Part shown: one piece after another, positions 10,314-20,901 of the stretch | How positions within the stretch are numbered: position 1 is the stretch's first letter | Layout of the letters: every line of letters starts with the position of its first letter | Assembly: GCF_026151205.1 (NCBI RefSeq) | Contig: NC_087082.1 | Coordinates: 18,569,401 to 18,633,400 of the forward strand | Length of the DNA: 64,000 nucleotides | Origin: Bolinopsis microptera | Lineage: Eukaryota > Ctenophora > Tentaculata > Lobata > Bolinopsidae | Reading direction: 5' to 3' | The notes under the pieces: model-generated | Databases searched by the model: none | What the model was told of the DNA's origin: nothing | Seen by the model: the letters and a program-made list of their open reading frames with translations, nothing else | Made by a program: the position numbers and the translations under genes

Positions 10314-10387
10314 CTATAAGGTAACAATTTGTGTCACCTCAGCTTTATCCTGCTCACTGAGCCGGCTTTTTCTGACGTGACCGTTTT
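10314..10387 (-). CDS. Shared 3' terminal exon, copy 2
   Basis: Encodes KNGHVRKSRLSEQDKAEV, then TQIVTL and stop. It lies downstream of the MENVIIDPF gene at 10533-10763 and could be its last exon, though the joining intron is not certain. Confidence 0.45.
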
Positions 10388-10532
10388 TATCTCTTGGAAA
10401 CTTTTCATTTTGTTCTACTGGTTAAATGAAGATGACCTGGTTAGATAAAAGCACAGCATGTTTAAAAGTTTCAGATATACTTACACTGACGAAATCGAGA
10501 GAAAATGTTAACAAATTTAAAGTTATTCAAGT

Positions 10533-10763
10533 TTAAAATGTACACTGTAATGTTATGAAAGAGGCAGCAGATGCACCAAAGGTAACTTCATGTAGATAAT
10601 GTGTAACACATTTGAGTAGGATGTCATCAGCGAGTGACATGGGATATTCAAAAGATTTGACACAGTCAAAATATAAACCCCTAATCCAAATGTTTCTCTC
10701 TTCATCAATGAGAAATATTTCATCACCTGTATATTTGAAAGGGTCAATGATGACATTTTCCAT
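10533..10763 (-). CDS. Unknown 76-aa protein MENVIIDPF
   Basis: The ATG is placed directly after the shared leader (TTGCTATGGCAG in plus-strand order). Features are a globular-looking N-terminus (FKYTGDEIFLIDEERNIWIRG), an aromatic segment LYFDCVKSFEYPMSLAD and a helical C-terminus ending at FITLQCTF. Loosely it recalls small viral or BRO-like N-terminal domains, but I cannot support that. It is probably the first exon of a longer gene that ends in the shared 3' exon at 10314. Confidence 0.4.
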   Translation of the reverse strand: MENVIIDPFKYTGDEIFLIDEERNIWIRGLYFDCVKSFEYPMSLADDILLKCVTHYLHEVTFGASAASFITLQCTF

Positions 10764-10967
10764 CTTGCTATGGCAGTGCGGCCTAATGAACGAAATCCAT
10801 AATGGAAGTTTAAAATAAAAATAGGAGTAGTGTGTAATTTATAGATTAAAAACACAATTAATTAATTTATAATTTTTAACACATCAAATATTGCTAGTTT
10901 CTAATCTAATTACGTCTATTATGTACTATCCCGCCGTGGATTCTCTTCGGTTTGTCTGTTAAGTTTT

Positions 10968-11050
10968 AAAATGAGATGAGAGAATGATTAAATAGAGAAT
11001 GATAATAAATTAAAAAGTAAACTAACTCTCGTGTTGTTTTGAAATGAGAG
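10968..11050. repeat. 73-bp repeat array, copy 3
   Basis: Single unit plus edges, flanked as elsewhere by the CCGCCGTGGATTC block and GAGGTTGTGGTGTTACTG. Confidence 0.75.
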
Positions 11051-11126
11051 GTTGTGGTGTTACTGTTCTTGGAGGTTGAGGTATTAACGTTTGGGATGAC
11101 TCCCCAGTCCCCCCTTATTCTGGATC

Positions 11127-11342
11127 TCACTGAAGATATAGGAGTTGAGATAAAGCATTACTCAGCATTGACTCGCCTTCCTCCTTTGGAGCATTGCATT
11201 TGTCGCAGTGTAAGTATGTCAGCCTGTGCATTATAGCTCCACACCTGCACTTCCAGGCCTTGTTGTAGGGGGACATCCTGAACGATCTAAAATCCGTGTT
11301 TTTCGAATCACCCGTCTGGTGCGAGCTCTTTGTACTACACAA
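11127..11342 (-). CDS. Putative RanBP2-like zinc-ribbon exon
   Basis: 71 codons, with the segment KAWKCRCGAIMHRLTY followed by LHCDKCNAPKEEG. The W-x-C-x-C and C-x2-C pairs separated by about 11 residues resemble a RanBP2-type zinc finger, a fold that binds RNA or ubiquitin, although the first pair is one residue short of the usual C-x2-C. The frame starts at a non-conserved ATG; it may be an internal exon. Confidence 0.4.
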   Translation of the reverse strand: MCSTKSSHQTGDSKNTDFRSFRMSPYNKAWKCRCGAIMHRLTYLHCDKCNAPKEEGESMLSNALSQLLYLQ

Positions 11343-11344
11343 CG

Positions 11345-11530
11345 TGATAGTCAGGCTACCAGTGTTTTAGCAGAGCTTTCTCGTAACTTTCAGATTCTTA
11401 TTTTTATATCTTTATTAAATATACTTTAACTCATACTGCACAGTGTGATAACCTAACTATCAATGTTTTAGCAGAGTTTTCTCATAACTTTCAGATTCTT
11501 GTTTTTATATCTTTATTAAATATACTTTAT
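11345..11530. repeat. 103-bp tandem duplication
   Basis: Two adjacent copies of a segment containing GTTTTAGCAGAGCTTTCTCG and CTTTCAGATTCTTATTTTTA followed by ATCTTTATTAAATATACTTT. Confidence 0.75.
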
Positions 11531-11725
11531 AAATGTATTATTTTTATTTCAAGTACATTGACCCATGTTGTAACTAGAAGGGGAAAGAAACATTATAGAA
11601 TTGGTATCACGATAGTTAATTAATTGAATTATAGCATAAATATCTTTATCACTTAATTATTATCATTAGCAGCTCGAAGTAGAATTTCTTGTTTCATTGA
11701 AATTTCTTGTTTCATTGAACATTAG
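11531..11725 (+). mobile_element. LINE 3' tail remnant
   Basis: Ends in two units of AATTTCTTGTTTCATTGA (11691-11720), which resembles the tail ACTTTTCGTTTCATTGAAA of the CR1/L2-like element ending at 28352. A sister copy with a single unit is at 53464-53540. Inference: a 5'-truncated copy of a related LINE subfamily. Confidence 0.45.
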
Positions 11726-11814
11726 ATAAGTAAAACAAGAATTTGGTAAAGTATTAGTAAGTAATTAGTAAATCAAACAAAAAAAACCAGGTTTGTCCGG
11801 TTTGTCTAGCTTGC

Positions 11815-11938
11815 GGGGCAGGTCTAGCTTGCGGCAGGTCTAGCTTGCAGCAGGTCTAGCTTGCAGCTTGTCTAGCTTGCGACGGGTCTAGCTTGCGGCA
11901 GGTCTAGCTTGCAGCAGGTCTAGCTTGCTGCAGGTCCT
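11815..11938. repeat. GGTCTAGCTTGCGGCA minisatellite
   Basis: About eight units of 16-17 bp. A short version occurs at 53620-53660 after the same CAGGTTTGTCCGGTTTG lead-in, so the array was duplicated and then expanded or contracted. Confidence 0.85.
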
Positions 11939-11939
11939 A

Positions 11940-12066
11940 AATAGAAAATGATAATAAATTAAAAACTAACTCTCGTGTTGTTTTGAAATGAGATAAGAGA
12001 ATGATTAAATAGAAAATGATAATAAATTAAAAAGTAAACTAACTCTCGTGTTGTTTTGAAATGAGA
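11940..12066. repeat. 73-bp repeat array, copy 4
   Basis: About 1.7 units; the first is shortened by loss of AAAGTAAACT. Confidence 0.75.
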
Positions 12067-12274
12067 GGTTGTGGTGTTACTGTTCTTCTCGGTATCTTCA
12101 AAGTTAGTTCTCCAGTGTCGGTGGTCCGCTCACTGAAATGGTTTTTATGTTACCAGATTTAAAAACATAGATCAATAAGTTCAGTATTACTTCATTTGGC
12201 GGAAAGCTAGCTGTATTAGGAGTATTTAAATTAATACCTTAGATAAAACGTTGTAAAAGTGCGTAGATACTTAC

Positions 12275-12361
12275 AGGCACCAGCAAGGCCACCCCTTTCC
12301 GCTTTCTTTCAAATTCTTTATAAAATTACGCTTACACGCATCTTTTTGTTCAAGGCATCTC
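12275..12361 (-). CDS. 87-nt Cys/Trp-rich exon, copy 3
   Basis: Acceptor TTCCAG, donor GTAAGT. It encodes RCLEQKDACKRNFIKNLKE and ends GWPCWCL. Third copy of the 29-codon module, with the same length and phase as the others. Confidence 0.6.
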
Positions 12362-12813
12362 CTGGAAAAAAAGAAGGTTTCTTAAAGTTCGTGATAATAA
12401 AATCAAGTGGATAAATTAACAGTGAGGTTCATACAATGTCGAGACATAATAAAAGATCAATGAAAAATTAAACAAACTCTCTTGCTGGATGTACTAGGTC
12501 GGAATTTGGTCTTTTGGACATATCGTACGGTAGTAAAACAAGTTGACAGTAGGGGACAAAGCTTAAGTGAGGAGATAGAGCCTGTTGAAGAGTTTATAGT
12601 AACCATATAATAGGTGCTCCTCATTTATAGTAACCATATAATATGTTCACATAATGTTGCAAGTTGTTTGCAGCTGCATGAAAAGTTGATAAGAAGAAAA
12701 TGTTACTTACCTGTCAAATTTACAGCTTGTTCTCGTAAACAGCTAGGTGAATTCTGATTAACATTATAATAGGTTAATAATAATTACAAAGATAATAAAA
12801 CATTTATAGTCCT
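12362..12813. other. Repeated non-coding DNA
   Basis: AT-rich. Parts recur at 6680-6900 and 35520-35800 (TACTTACCTGTCAAATTTAC and flanks). No exon recognised. Confidence 0.5.
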
Positions 12814-12886
12814 CTATAAGGTAACAATTTGTGTCACTTCAGCCTTATTCTGCTCACTGAGCCGGCTATTTCTGAATAATGACTTT
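12814..12886 (-). CDS. Shared 3' terminal exon, copy 3
   Basis: Encodes SRLSEQNKAEVTQIVTL and stop, with N for D at the otherwise constant QDKAEV. The upstream part is diverged and the usual CTAAG acceptor is absent, so this copy may be decaying. Confidence 0.4.
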
Positions 12887-13152
12887 GGTCCTCTGAGACG
12901 AGTAGCTCAACAGTTTTTCATCCAGATGTCTAAACATGCTGCTGCTGATATACACTGTGCTCACATCGTTAGGCGGTGTCTCTGTTTCGAATAGTTTATT
13001 AGACAATTTTTGTCAATTTCAGGTTGATTTAATTATCTATAAGTTTAATTAAGTTTCCCCCTGTTTAATCAAGACATCTTGCAACTTTGAAAAAGTACAG
13101 CAAATTTTCCTGAACTTCTAAAATTATTGATATCAGCATAAGAAGCATTACC

Positions 13153-15056
13153 GGCAAGTTTCCATAAACGATATTTTATGATCGTCGCCGATAATCGCTT
13201 ATTGAGCGCTCTTTCGGCGCTTTTTTTTAAAAAAACCGTTTACAATCGCTTTTTTTACGATTATAAACGGTTCAAAAAAAATCGCTTATAATCGACTATA
13301 ATTGATGTCATAATTCAAAAAAGCGCTTTTTTGAATTTAAAAGCGCTTATAAGCGCTTTTAAGCGCTTACTAGCGTCGCTGAGCGATTTGAAAGCGGTTT
13401 TCCAGTAGGATTGGCGCCAAAAACGGGTGGATAAGCGGTTGGCCGGATAAGCGATTCGTAGGCGCTTTATTGAACCATTTATAAGCGATTATAAGCGCTT
13501 ATAATTGGGGTTCAATTTAGCTGTTAGTAAAGCGCAAATAAAGCGCTTATAAGCGCTTTTAAAATTGAGTCAGGAAAACGCTATATTACATCTTATAACC
13601 GCTTATAATCGATTATAAGCGTTTTTTTAGAAATCGCTTATTACGGCTAATTCATCGCTATTTCACCGCTTTTACCGCTTTTCCTATCATCCATGGCCAG
13701 GTGAGCAGGAATTAAAAAGCGCTTATAAGCGCTTTTTCGATGCTGCCCCTATCCTGGTCGGAACGGGGTAGTGCCCGGAATTTAAAAGCGCTAATAAGCG
13801 ATTTCTCAATTCCCCTTAACCTGGTCGGAACTTGCATGTGCTTTTCTGAGCAATCTGGGGTGCACCGGCAGAGTCAGGATTTAAAAGCGCTTATAGGCGC
13901 TTATGATCGCTTTTCTACCACTTTTCCTATCACCCATGGCATGGGTTGGCAAGAATTATAAAGCGCTTATAAGCGTTTTTCAATGCTGCCCCTTAGCTGG
14001 TCGGAACGGGGGAGTGCCCGGAATTTAAAAGCGCTTATAAGCGATTTCTCAATTCCCCTTAACCTGGTCGGAACTGGAGAGTGCCCACTTGCATGTGCTT
14101 TTCTGAGCAACCTGGGGTGCACCGGCAGAGTCAAGATTTAAAAGCGCTTATAGGCGCTTATGATCGCTTTTCTACCGCTTTTTCTATCACCCATGGCCTG
14201 GTTGGCAAGAATTATAAAGCGCTTATAAGCGTTTTTTCAATGCTGCCCCTAACATGTTCGGAACGGGGGTGTGCCCGGAATTAAAAAGCGCTTATAAGCG
14301 CTTTTTCAATGGTGCCACTAACCTGGTCGGAACGTGGGAGTGCCCGGAATTAAAAAGCGCTCTTAAGCGCTTTTTAAATGCTGCCCCTAACCTGGTCGGA
14401 ACTGGAAATCAGAGTGCCCGCTTATAAGTGCTTTTCTGAGCAACCTGGGGTGCACCGGCAGAGTCAGGATTTAAAAGCGCTTATGATCGCTTTTCTACCG
14501 CTTTTCGTATCACCCCTGGTTGGCAGGAATTAGAAAGCGCTTATAAGCGCTTTTTCAATGCTGCCACTAAACTGGTCGGAACTGGGGAGTGCCCGGAATT
14601 AAAAAGCGCTCGTAAGCGCTTTTTAAATGCTGCCCCTAACCTGGTCGGAACTCGAAATCAGAGTGCCCGCTTATAAGTGCTTTTCTGAGCAACCTGGGGT
14701 ATAGGTACACGGCAGAGTCAGGATTTAAAAGCGCTTATGATCGCTTTTCTACCGCTTTTCCTATCACCCATGGCCTAGTTGGCAAGAATTAGAAAGCGCT
14801 TATAAGCGCTTTTTCAATGCTGCCACTAACCTGGTCGGAACGGGGGAGTGCCTGGAATTAAAAAGCGCTCATTAGCGCTTTTTTAATGCTGCGCTTATAA
14901 GCGATTTCTCAATTCCCCTTAACCTGGTCAGAACTGGAAATCAGTGTGCCCGCTTATAGTTATAAGTGCTTTTCTGTGCAACCTGGGGTCACCGGCAGAA
15001 TCAGGATTTAAAAGCGCTTATAGGCGCTTATGATCGCGTTTCTACCGCTTCTACTA
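13153..15056 (+). repeat. Left foldback arm
   Basis: The outermost roughly 590 bp are almost identical to the inverted right end, including CCATGGCCAGGTGAGCAGG at its inner border. Inside are tandem units with three phrases: CTGCCCCTAACCTGGTCGG, GCAACCTGGGGTGCACCGG and CACCCATGGCCTGGTTGGC. They are separated by the palindrome AAGCGCTTATAAGCGCTT. Each unit is therefore a hairpin within a larger hairpin. Confidence 0.9.
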
Positions 15057-15062
15057 TTACTA

Positions 15063-15416
15063 AATCGCTCGCCCAAATTTTAAGGAAATTCTTGTGAAAA
15101 GGCCCTTTGGGGCATGAAAGTGATCTAGATCGGTGTATTTTTGGACGCTGATTCCGACTCACCCCCCATGACGTAGGGTTAAAATGCTTCCCTGGAGAGT
15201 TATGGGCAAAAAACCGTTTTGGTCACGTGACAGGCTAGTAAAATACGAATTCGATTGTTTAGGGCCCGGGTTAGGGTTAGGCTTGTGGTAAGGGTTATGG
15301 TTAACTTCGGGGTTATGGTGAGGGTTAGGGTTGGGATTAGGATTTATGTAAAACCGTTTTGTACGGCTGCAAAACCATAAAAACCAAAGTCACGTAAAAT
15401 TTTTGGGCGAGCGAAT
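15063..15416. mobile_element. Nested ~350-bp MITE inside the foldback
   Basis: Inverted ends AATCGCTCGCCCAAA and TTTGGGCGAGCGAAT flank a segment with degenerate TTAGGG-like repeats (GGGTTAGGGTTAGGCTTGTG). A TA lies on both outer sides, which would fit a Tc1/mariner-type duplication, but the exact ends are ambiguous because TTACTAA/TTAGTAA also pair. It contains GTCACGTGAC (about 15221). No coding capacity. Confidence 0.55.
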
Positions 15417-15422
15417 TAGTAA

Positions 15423-17999
15423 AAGCCGAGTTGGACTCCAATATATGGAACAAATATTTTACGAGTGTCACCCGTCAATTCTCGTAATCACATTCAACAT
15501 TGCGCTTCGCTAGTTTGGTAAAAATTCACCACTAGACTGGGCCTTAGTACAGGCTCTTACGGGCATTGTCTGCACGATACGCTAGGGACCCCAGATACAC
15601 CTTACTAGACGTATTTTTGACCGTAGAATCGATTAAAAGTGGTTTCAAGATGATAAGACTGAGTTAGCGCGGTTAAAATCGCAAAAAAACCGATTTTTGG
15701 GCCAAAAATAGGCCAAAAAACCATGTTTTTTGATAATTTGAGCAAGTTAATTTTGTTGGCATGTCGGCAAAACTTGCATGAAGATAGCTAAAAGACAGCT
15801 GCACAAGATGGTATAAAAATAAAACAAATCCCTCTATTTTAGCGCAGTTAAAATCCAAAAAAGTGGTAAAAACTTTAACTTTTTTGCTTGAAGTTTGAAT
15901 AATTTTTTGCAGTTGTATTAAATCAACCCAAAAATAGTCGCATCGTGTTTGCCTAAATTTTTCCTTTCCGAGAAGTACCCACTTCATATACTTTATCGAA
16001 GTTTGAATATTGTCACTCCGCAAGCGTTTTTGCCAAATTTTCGACGCGCACTACGCGCAAAAGCATTTAGTTGTTATCAATTGGCACCCGCGCGTTCATC
16101 ATAAATTTCAAACAGCTATAACTCAGCGAGATTATGTCCGTTCTAGCTCATATTTTCACACCAAATAGAAAATAATGTGATCTTATTGCTGACAAAATAT
16201 GAATATAATTACTCTATTTGCCTTAGAGTAATAGACTGTCAAAGTTTAAAACGCGCATTGGTATAGCACGTGACTAATAAGGCCAAATTTATACTTCTTA
16301 ACATATTATCGATCCTTAGACATCATACTATTGTAGTATTGTGTCTAATTAGCGGTTAGGTCTCTAAACTCGTAGCAGAATACACGTCTTTTTGCCCGTA
16401 AGAGCCTCTACTACCTCGCCAAGCTGTGAATTGAAAGATTGACATCGCATTGTGAGTCAATATTTTATTTTGTCTCATGTTAGTTCATGCTGTAAAATGG
16501 GCATATCAGCATGTTTACCGATTACCGCGCAATTGTTTAATATACTTATGACTATGTCACATTGTCACGACGCGACCTGAATGATACAAATAAACCCAAT
16601 ACCCATGGTTAACAGGTGATACTCTTAATTGACGGATGTTACTCGTCTAAAGTATATAGCGCGCGCCGCTTTCTTCTCGAAATGCCACGATGGCACGTGC
16701 TATGTCGGGCCAGAACAGTAACATGTAACATGCAATGGTCAAGTGATACTCTTAAAATATTTATCACAAATATAAGCAATTAGACCGGCGACAATTAAGT
16801 GTCTTGCATGCTTATAAATACGTTTTGCATGGTATAAATACGTCTTGTATGGTTATAAACACACAAACTTATGGTTATAACTATATATAATACAGCCATG
16901 AGGGGTGATTCGGAATTGAAGCGTCCTTGTAGGTTAATAACCTACCAGGGCGCGCGCTGAGTTGGACTCGTCGACGTTGACCATTGTTAATGATCTGGCC
17001 CGGCGCGCGCTACTTCGTAGCACTTGCCATCGACTTCGAGAAGAAAGCGGCGCGTGCTACTTCGAAGAAATTTAGAAGAGTAACATCCGTCAATCGTCGA
17101 CGGTCCTATTATTTGAAACAAATATATTACGAGTATCACCCGTTAAAAGCGTCCAAAATCTATATTAATTTTATCATAATTTAAAGCATTTTCAATTATT
17201 ATTGTATTATTATTACTCTGTATTTAGTATGTATGCACGACTGCCTACGTGCAAATTAGGTAAAAAGCAAAAGGTTGTCATCCACATAGTAACCAGTTAC
17301 CTCAATACCTGGGGACCCCAGGCTATTATGTTCATAAACATAATAAACGAATAAAGATTTGGCGGAATGACAGGCTGAGCTTGAGCGCCGCCGAGTAAAG
17401 TAACCAGTTGACCATTGTTAATGGTCTGGCCCAGAGCGCTACGTCGTATATAGCACTTGCCATCGAGCAGAAAGCGGCGCACGCTACTTCGAAGAAATTT
17501 AGACGAGTAACTCCGTCAAAGTAACCAGTAACCATGGTAACGAGGGTTGAGGGTTGTTACTTAGAACAGTGATCACAGATTTGCGGGCGACATTTTGATT
17601 TTATCGGCTTTGTGGTAATTACGTTATCAGTCATGTTCAGTGCAAGAGGGTAGTACGGAATCCAAAAATATAGCGATTGTTGTAGAAAGTTTTAACTATC
17701 TGGTTAAGCCCGATAGGGTCCTCCAAGTAACTTGCTTATTGCTCGTCATTATATTATATTTATCATGTCAAGTGTGTATGACTGATGACGCAGCGCGCAT
17801 CAACCGCCACCAGGACAACCACCACCATTAACAACATATAAATAAACGCTTGCAAGCGCTTTACAAATTCTGACAATTATTGTCGGAGAACTTTGCCGCG
17901 CCGTGCACTTAGCCTTTTTGCTTGGCTTCTAGATCGCCAGTCAAACAACTATGTTTAAATCCATGTTGATAAATGATAGATAAATCGGTAAAAACCAGC
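15423..17999. other. Foldback interior, no transposase
   Basis: Unique region without a long open frame. A block with TTGACCATTGTTAATG, TCTGGCCC and GCGCTAC repeats at 16975-17100 and 17405-17520, and in inverted form at 16620-16730 (GACGGATGTTACTCGTCTAAA versus its complement near 17075). Short phrases such as TTTGCCCGTAAGAGCCTCTA also occur at 44718-44740. It is probably cargo or remnants of an older element. Confidence 0.6.
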
Positions 18000-20524
18000 A
18001 ATAAAAAGTGATTGTAATCGCTTATAACTTATAGTTATAACCGCTTTTCAAATCCTTAGAGGCAGCATTAAAAAAGCGCTTATAAGCGCTTTCTAATTCC
18101 TGCCAACCAGCCCATGGGTGATGGGAAAAGCGGTAGATAAGCGATCATAAGCGCCTATAAGCGCTTTTAAATCCTGACTCTGCCGGTGCACCCCAGTTTG
18201 CTCAGAAAAGCACATACGAGTGGGCACTCTCCCGTTCCGACCAGGTTAGGGGCAGCATTGAAAAAGTGCTTATAAGCGCCTTTTAATTCCGGGCACTCTC
18301 CCGTTGCGACCAGGTTAGTGGCAGCATTGAAAAAGCGCTTATAAGCGCTTTCTAATTCCTGCCAACCAGGCCATGGGCGATAGGAAAAGCGGTAGAAAAG
18401 CGATCATAAGCGCCTATAAGCGCTTTTAATTTTTAAATCCTGACTCTGCCGGTGCACCCCAGGTTGCACAGAAAAGAACTTATAAGCGGGCACTCTGATT
18501 TCCAGTTCCGACCAGGTTAAGGGGAATTCAGAAATCGCTTATAAGCGCATATTAAATAGTTCCAGGCACTCTCCAGTTCCGACCAGGTTAGGGGTAGCAT
18601 TGAAAAAGCGCTTAAAATCCTTGCCAACCAGGCCATGGGTAATAGAAAAAGCGGTAGAAAAGCGATCATAAGCGCCTATAAGCGCTTTTAAATCCTGACT
18701 CTGCCGGTGCACCCCAGGTTGCACAGAAAAGCACTTATAAGCGGGCACTCTGATTTCTAGTTCCGACCAGGTTAAGGGGAATTGAGAAATCGCTTATAAG
18801 CGCTTATTAATTGCAGGCACTCCCCCGTTCCGACCAGGTTAGGGGCAGCATTGAAAAAACGCTTATAAGCGCTTTATAATTCTTGCCAACCAGGCCATGG
18901 GTGATGGGAAAAGCGGTAGAAAAGCAATCATAAGCGCCTATAAGCGCTTTTAAATCCTGACTCTGCCGGTGCACCCCAGGTTGCTCAGAAAAGCACATGC
19001 AAGTGGGCACTCTCCAGTTCCGACCAGGTTGAAGAGAATTGAGAAATCGTTTATAAGCGCTTTTTAATTCCGGGCACACCCCCGTTCCGAACAGGTTAGG
19101 GGCAGCATTGAAAAAACGCTTATAAGCGCTTTATAATTCTTGCCAACCAGGCCATGGGTGATAGGAAAAGCGGTAGAAAAGCGATCATAAGCGCTTTTTA
19201 ATCCTGACTCTGCCGGTGCACCCCAGGTTGCTCAGAAAAGCACTTATAAGCGGGCACTCTGATTTCTAGTTCCGACCAGGTTAGGGGCAGCATTTAAAAA
19301 GCGCTTATGAGCGCTTTTTTATTCCGGGCACTCCCCCGTTCCGACCAGGTAAGGGGCAGCATTGAAAAACGCTTATAAGCGCTTTATAATTCTTGCCAAC
19401 CAGGCCATGGGTGATAGAAAAAGCGGTAGAAAAGCGATCATAAGCGCCTATAAGCGCTTTTAAATCCTGACTCTGCCGGTGCACCCCAGGTTGCTCAGAA
19501 AAGCACATGCAAGTGGGCACTCTCCAGTTCCGACCAGGTTAAGGGGAATTGAGAAATCAGCGCTTTTAAATTCCGGGCACCACCCCGTTCCGACCAGGTT
19601 GGGGGCGGCATTGAAAAAGCGCTTATAAGCGCTTTTAAATTCCGGGCACTCCCCCGTTCCGACCAGCTAAGGGGCAGCATTGAAAAACGCTTATAAGCGC
19701 TTTATAATTCTTGCCAACCCATGCCATGGGTGATAGGAAAAGTGGTAGAAAATCGATCATAAGCGCCTATAAGCGCTTTTAAATCCTGACTCTGCCGGTG
19801 CACCCCAGGTTGCTCAGAAAAGCACATGCAAGTTCCGACCAGGTTAAGGGGAATTGAGAAAGGGGAATTGAGAAATCGCTTATAAGCGCTTTTAAATTCC
19901 GGGCACTACCCCGTTCCGACCAGGATAGGGGCAGCATCGAAAAAGCGCTTATAAGCGCTTTTTAATTCCTGCTCACCTGGCCATGGATGATAGGAAAAGC
20001 GGTAAAGGCGGTGAAATAGCGATGAATTAGCCGTAATAAGCGATTTCTAAAAAAACGCTTATAATCGATTATAAGCGGATATAAGATGTAATATAGCGTT
20101 TTCCTGACTCAATTTTAAAAGCGCTTATAAGCGCTTTATTTGCGCTTTACAAACAGCTAAATTGCACCCCAATTATAAGCGCTTATAATCGCTTATAAAT
20201 GGTTCAAAAAAGCGCCTACGAATCGCTTATCCGGCCAACCGCTTATCCACCCGTTTTTGGCGCCAATCCTATTGGAAAACCGCTTTCAAATCGCTCAGCG
20301 ACGCTAGTAAGCGCTTAAAAGCGCTTATAAGTGCTTTTAAATTCAAAAAAGCGCTTTTTTGAATTATGACATCAATTATAGTCGATTATAAGCGATTTTT
20401 TTTGAACCGTTTATAATCGTAAAAAAAGCGATTGTAAACGGTTTTTAAAAAAAAAAGCGCCGAAAGAGCGCTCAATAAGCGATTATCGGCGACGATCATA
20501 AAATATCGTTTATGGAAACTTGCC
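18000..20524 (-). repeat. Right foldback arm
   Basis: Inverted counterpart of the left arm, longer by several subrepeat units. This indicates unequal exchange or copy-number change within the arm while the terminal roughly 590 bp stayed nearly identical. Confidence 0.9.
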
Positions 20525-20531
20525 GCATTAC

Positions 20532-20870
20532 CTCCAGATTTGGGATGGGCTGTGATTCCCACCACCGGTATATTTCCACCTCCCCTCCCTCCTCGACTGG
20601 AGTGGACCTTGAAAGGTAGACCTCACTAAACCCATGCCCGTTTTTCGACTTCTTCACCGTGCTGAACCCGACGTAGTAAACAATTCCGGAAAATACCTCT
20701 AAATCTGGAGTGGGTTGGGAGCTCCACCAGAGGTAGATATGTAGATATTATCTACTTCCTTCCTCGGCCAGCACTGTTTTTGAGAGATAAACCTCGTTAT
20801 ATTGTTTACCGTTCTTCCACTTTTTTTCGTTACTAACTCTCATAAAAAAACACGATTCATTATAATAATG
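20532..20870 (-). pseudogene. Tandem pair of OB-like exons
   Basis: On the minus strand two copies of a roughly 55-residue module lie in one frame. The first has NEKKWKNGKQYNEVYLSKTV, then a stop and IYLWWSSQPTPDLE. The second runs from FSGIVYYVGFSTVKKSKNG through EEGGEVEIYRWWESQPIPNLE. It ends at donor GTAATGC, which is part of the foldback target duplication. The stop in copy one and the two neighbouring insertions (foldback downstream, LINE upstream) make the gene dead here. It is the best-preserved example of the WW-containing module. Confidence 0.55.
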
Positions 20871-20901
20871 ATTAACTGGAAAACATCAATAGTTTGTTTG
20901 T

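Larger units (their letters stand above)
13153..20524. mobile_element. 7.4-kb foldback transposon, TSD GCATTACC
   Basis: Ends are the inverted sequences GGCAAGTTTCC and GGAAACTTGCC. The flanks are an exact 8-bp direct repeat GCATTACC at 13145-13152 and 20525-20532. Unoccupied relatives of the target are visible at 7008-7020 and 44941-44955 (AAGAAGCATTACCTCTA). The arms are about 1.9 and 2.5 kb, mirror images, built mostly of palindromic subrepeats. The interior (15.06-18.0 kb) has no transposase-like frame, so the element is non-autonomous. An 8-bp duplication fits hAT, P, Merlin or MULE; long subrepeat arms are best known in foldback elements related to P or MULE. Confidence 0.9.

Noticed and set aside
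13740-14284. Repeated frames with MCFSEQPGVHRQSQDLKALIG in the foldback arms
   Set aside because: The same peptide recurs because the DNA subrepeats recur on both arms; there is no start, stop or domain organisation typical of a gene. The Cys-containing phrase is encoded by the CCTGGGGTGCACCGG subrepeat.
15240-15350. Interstitial telomere (TTAGGG-like) repeats
   Set aside because: Only a handful of degenerate GGGTTAGGGTTAGG units inside a MITE; too short and irregular for a telomeric site.
13153-20524. CRISPR-like array because of regularly spaced palindromes
   Set aside because: Spacers are themselves repeated, arms are inverted, and the context is eukaryotic with a target duplication; this is a transposon.
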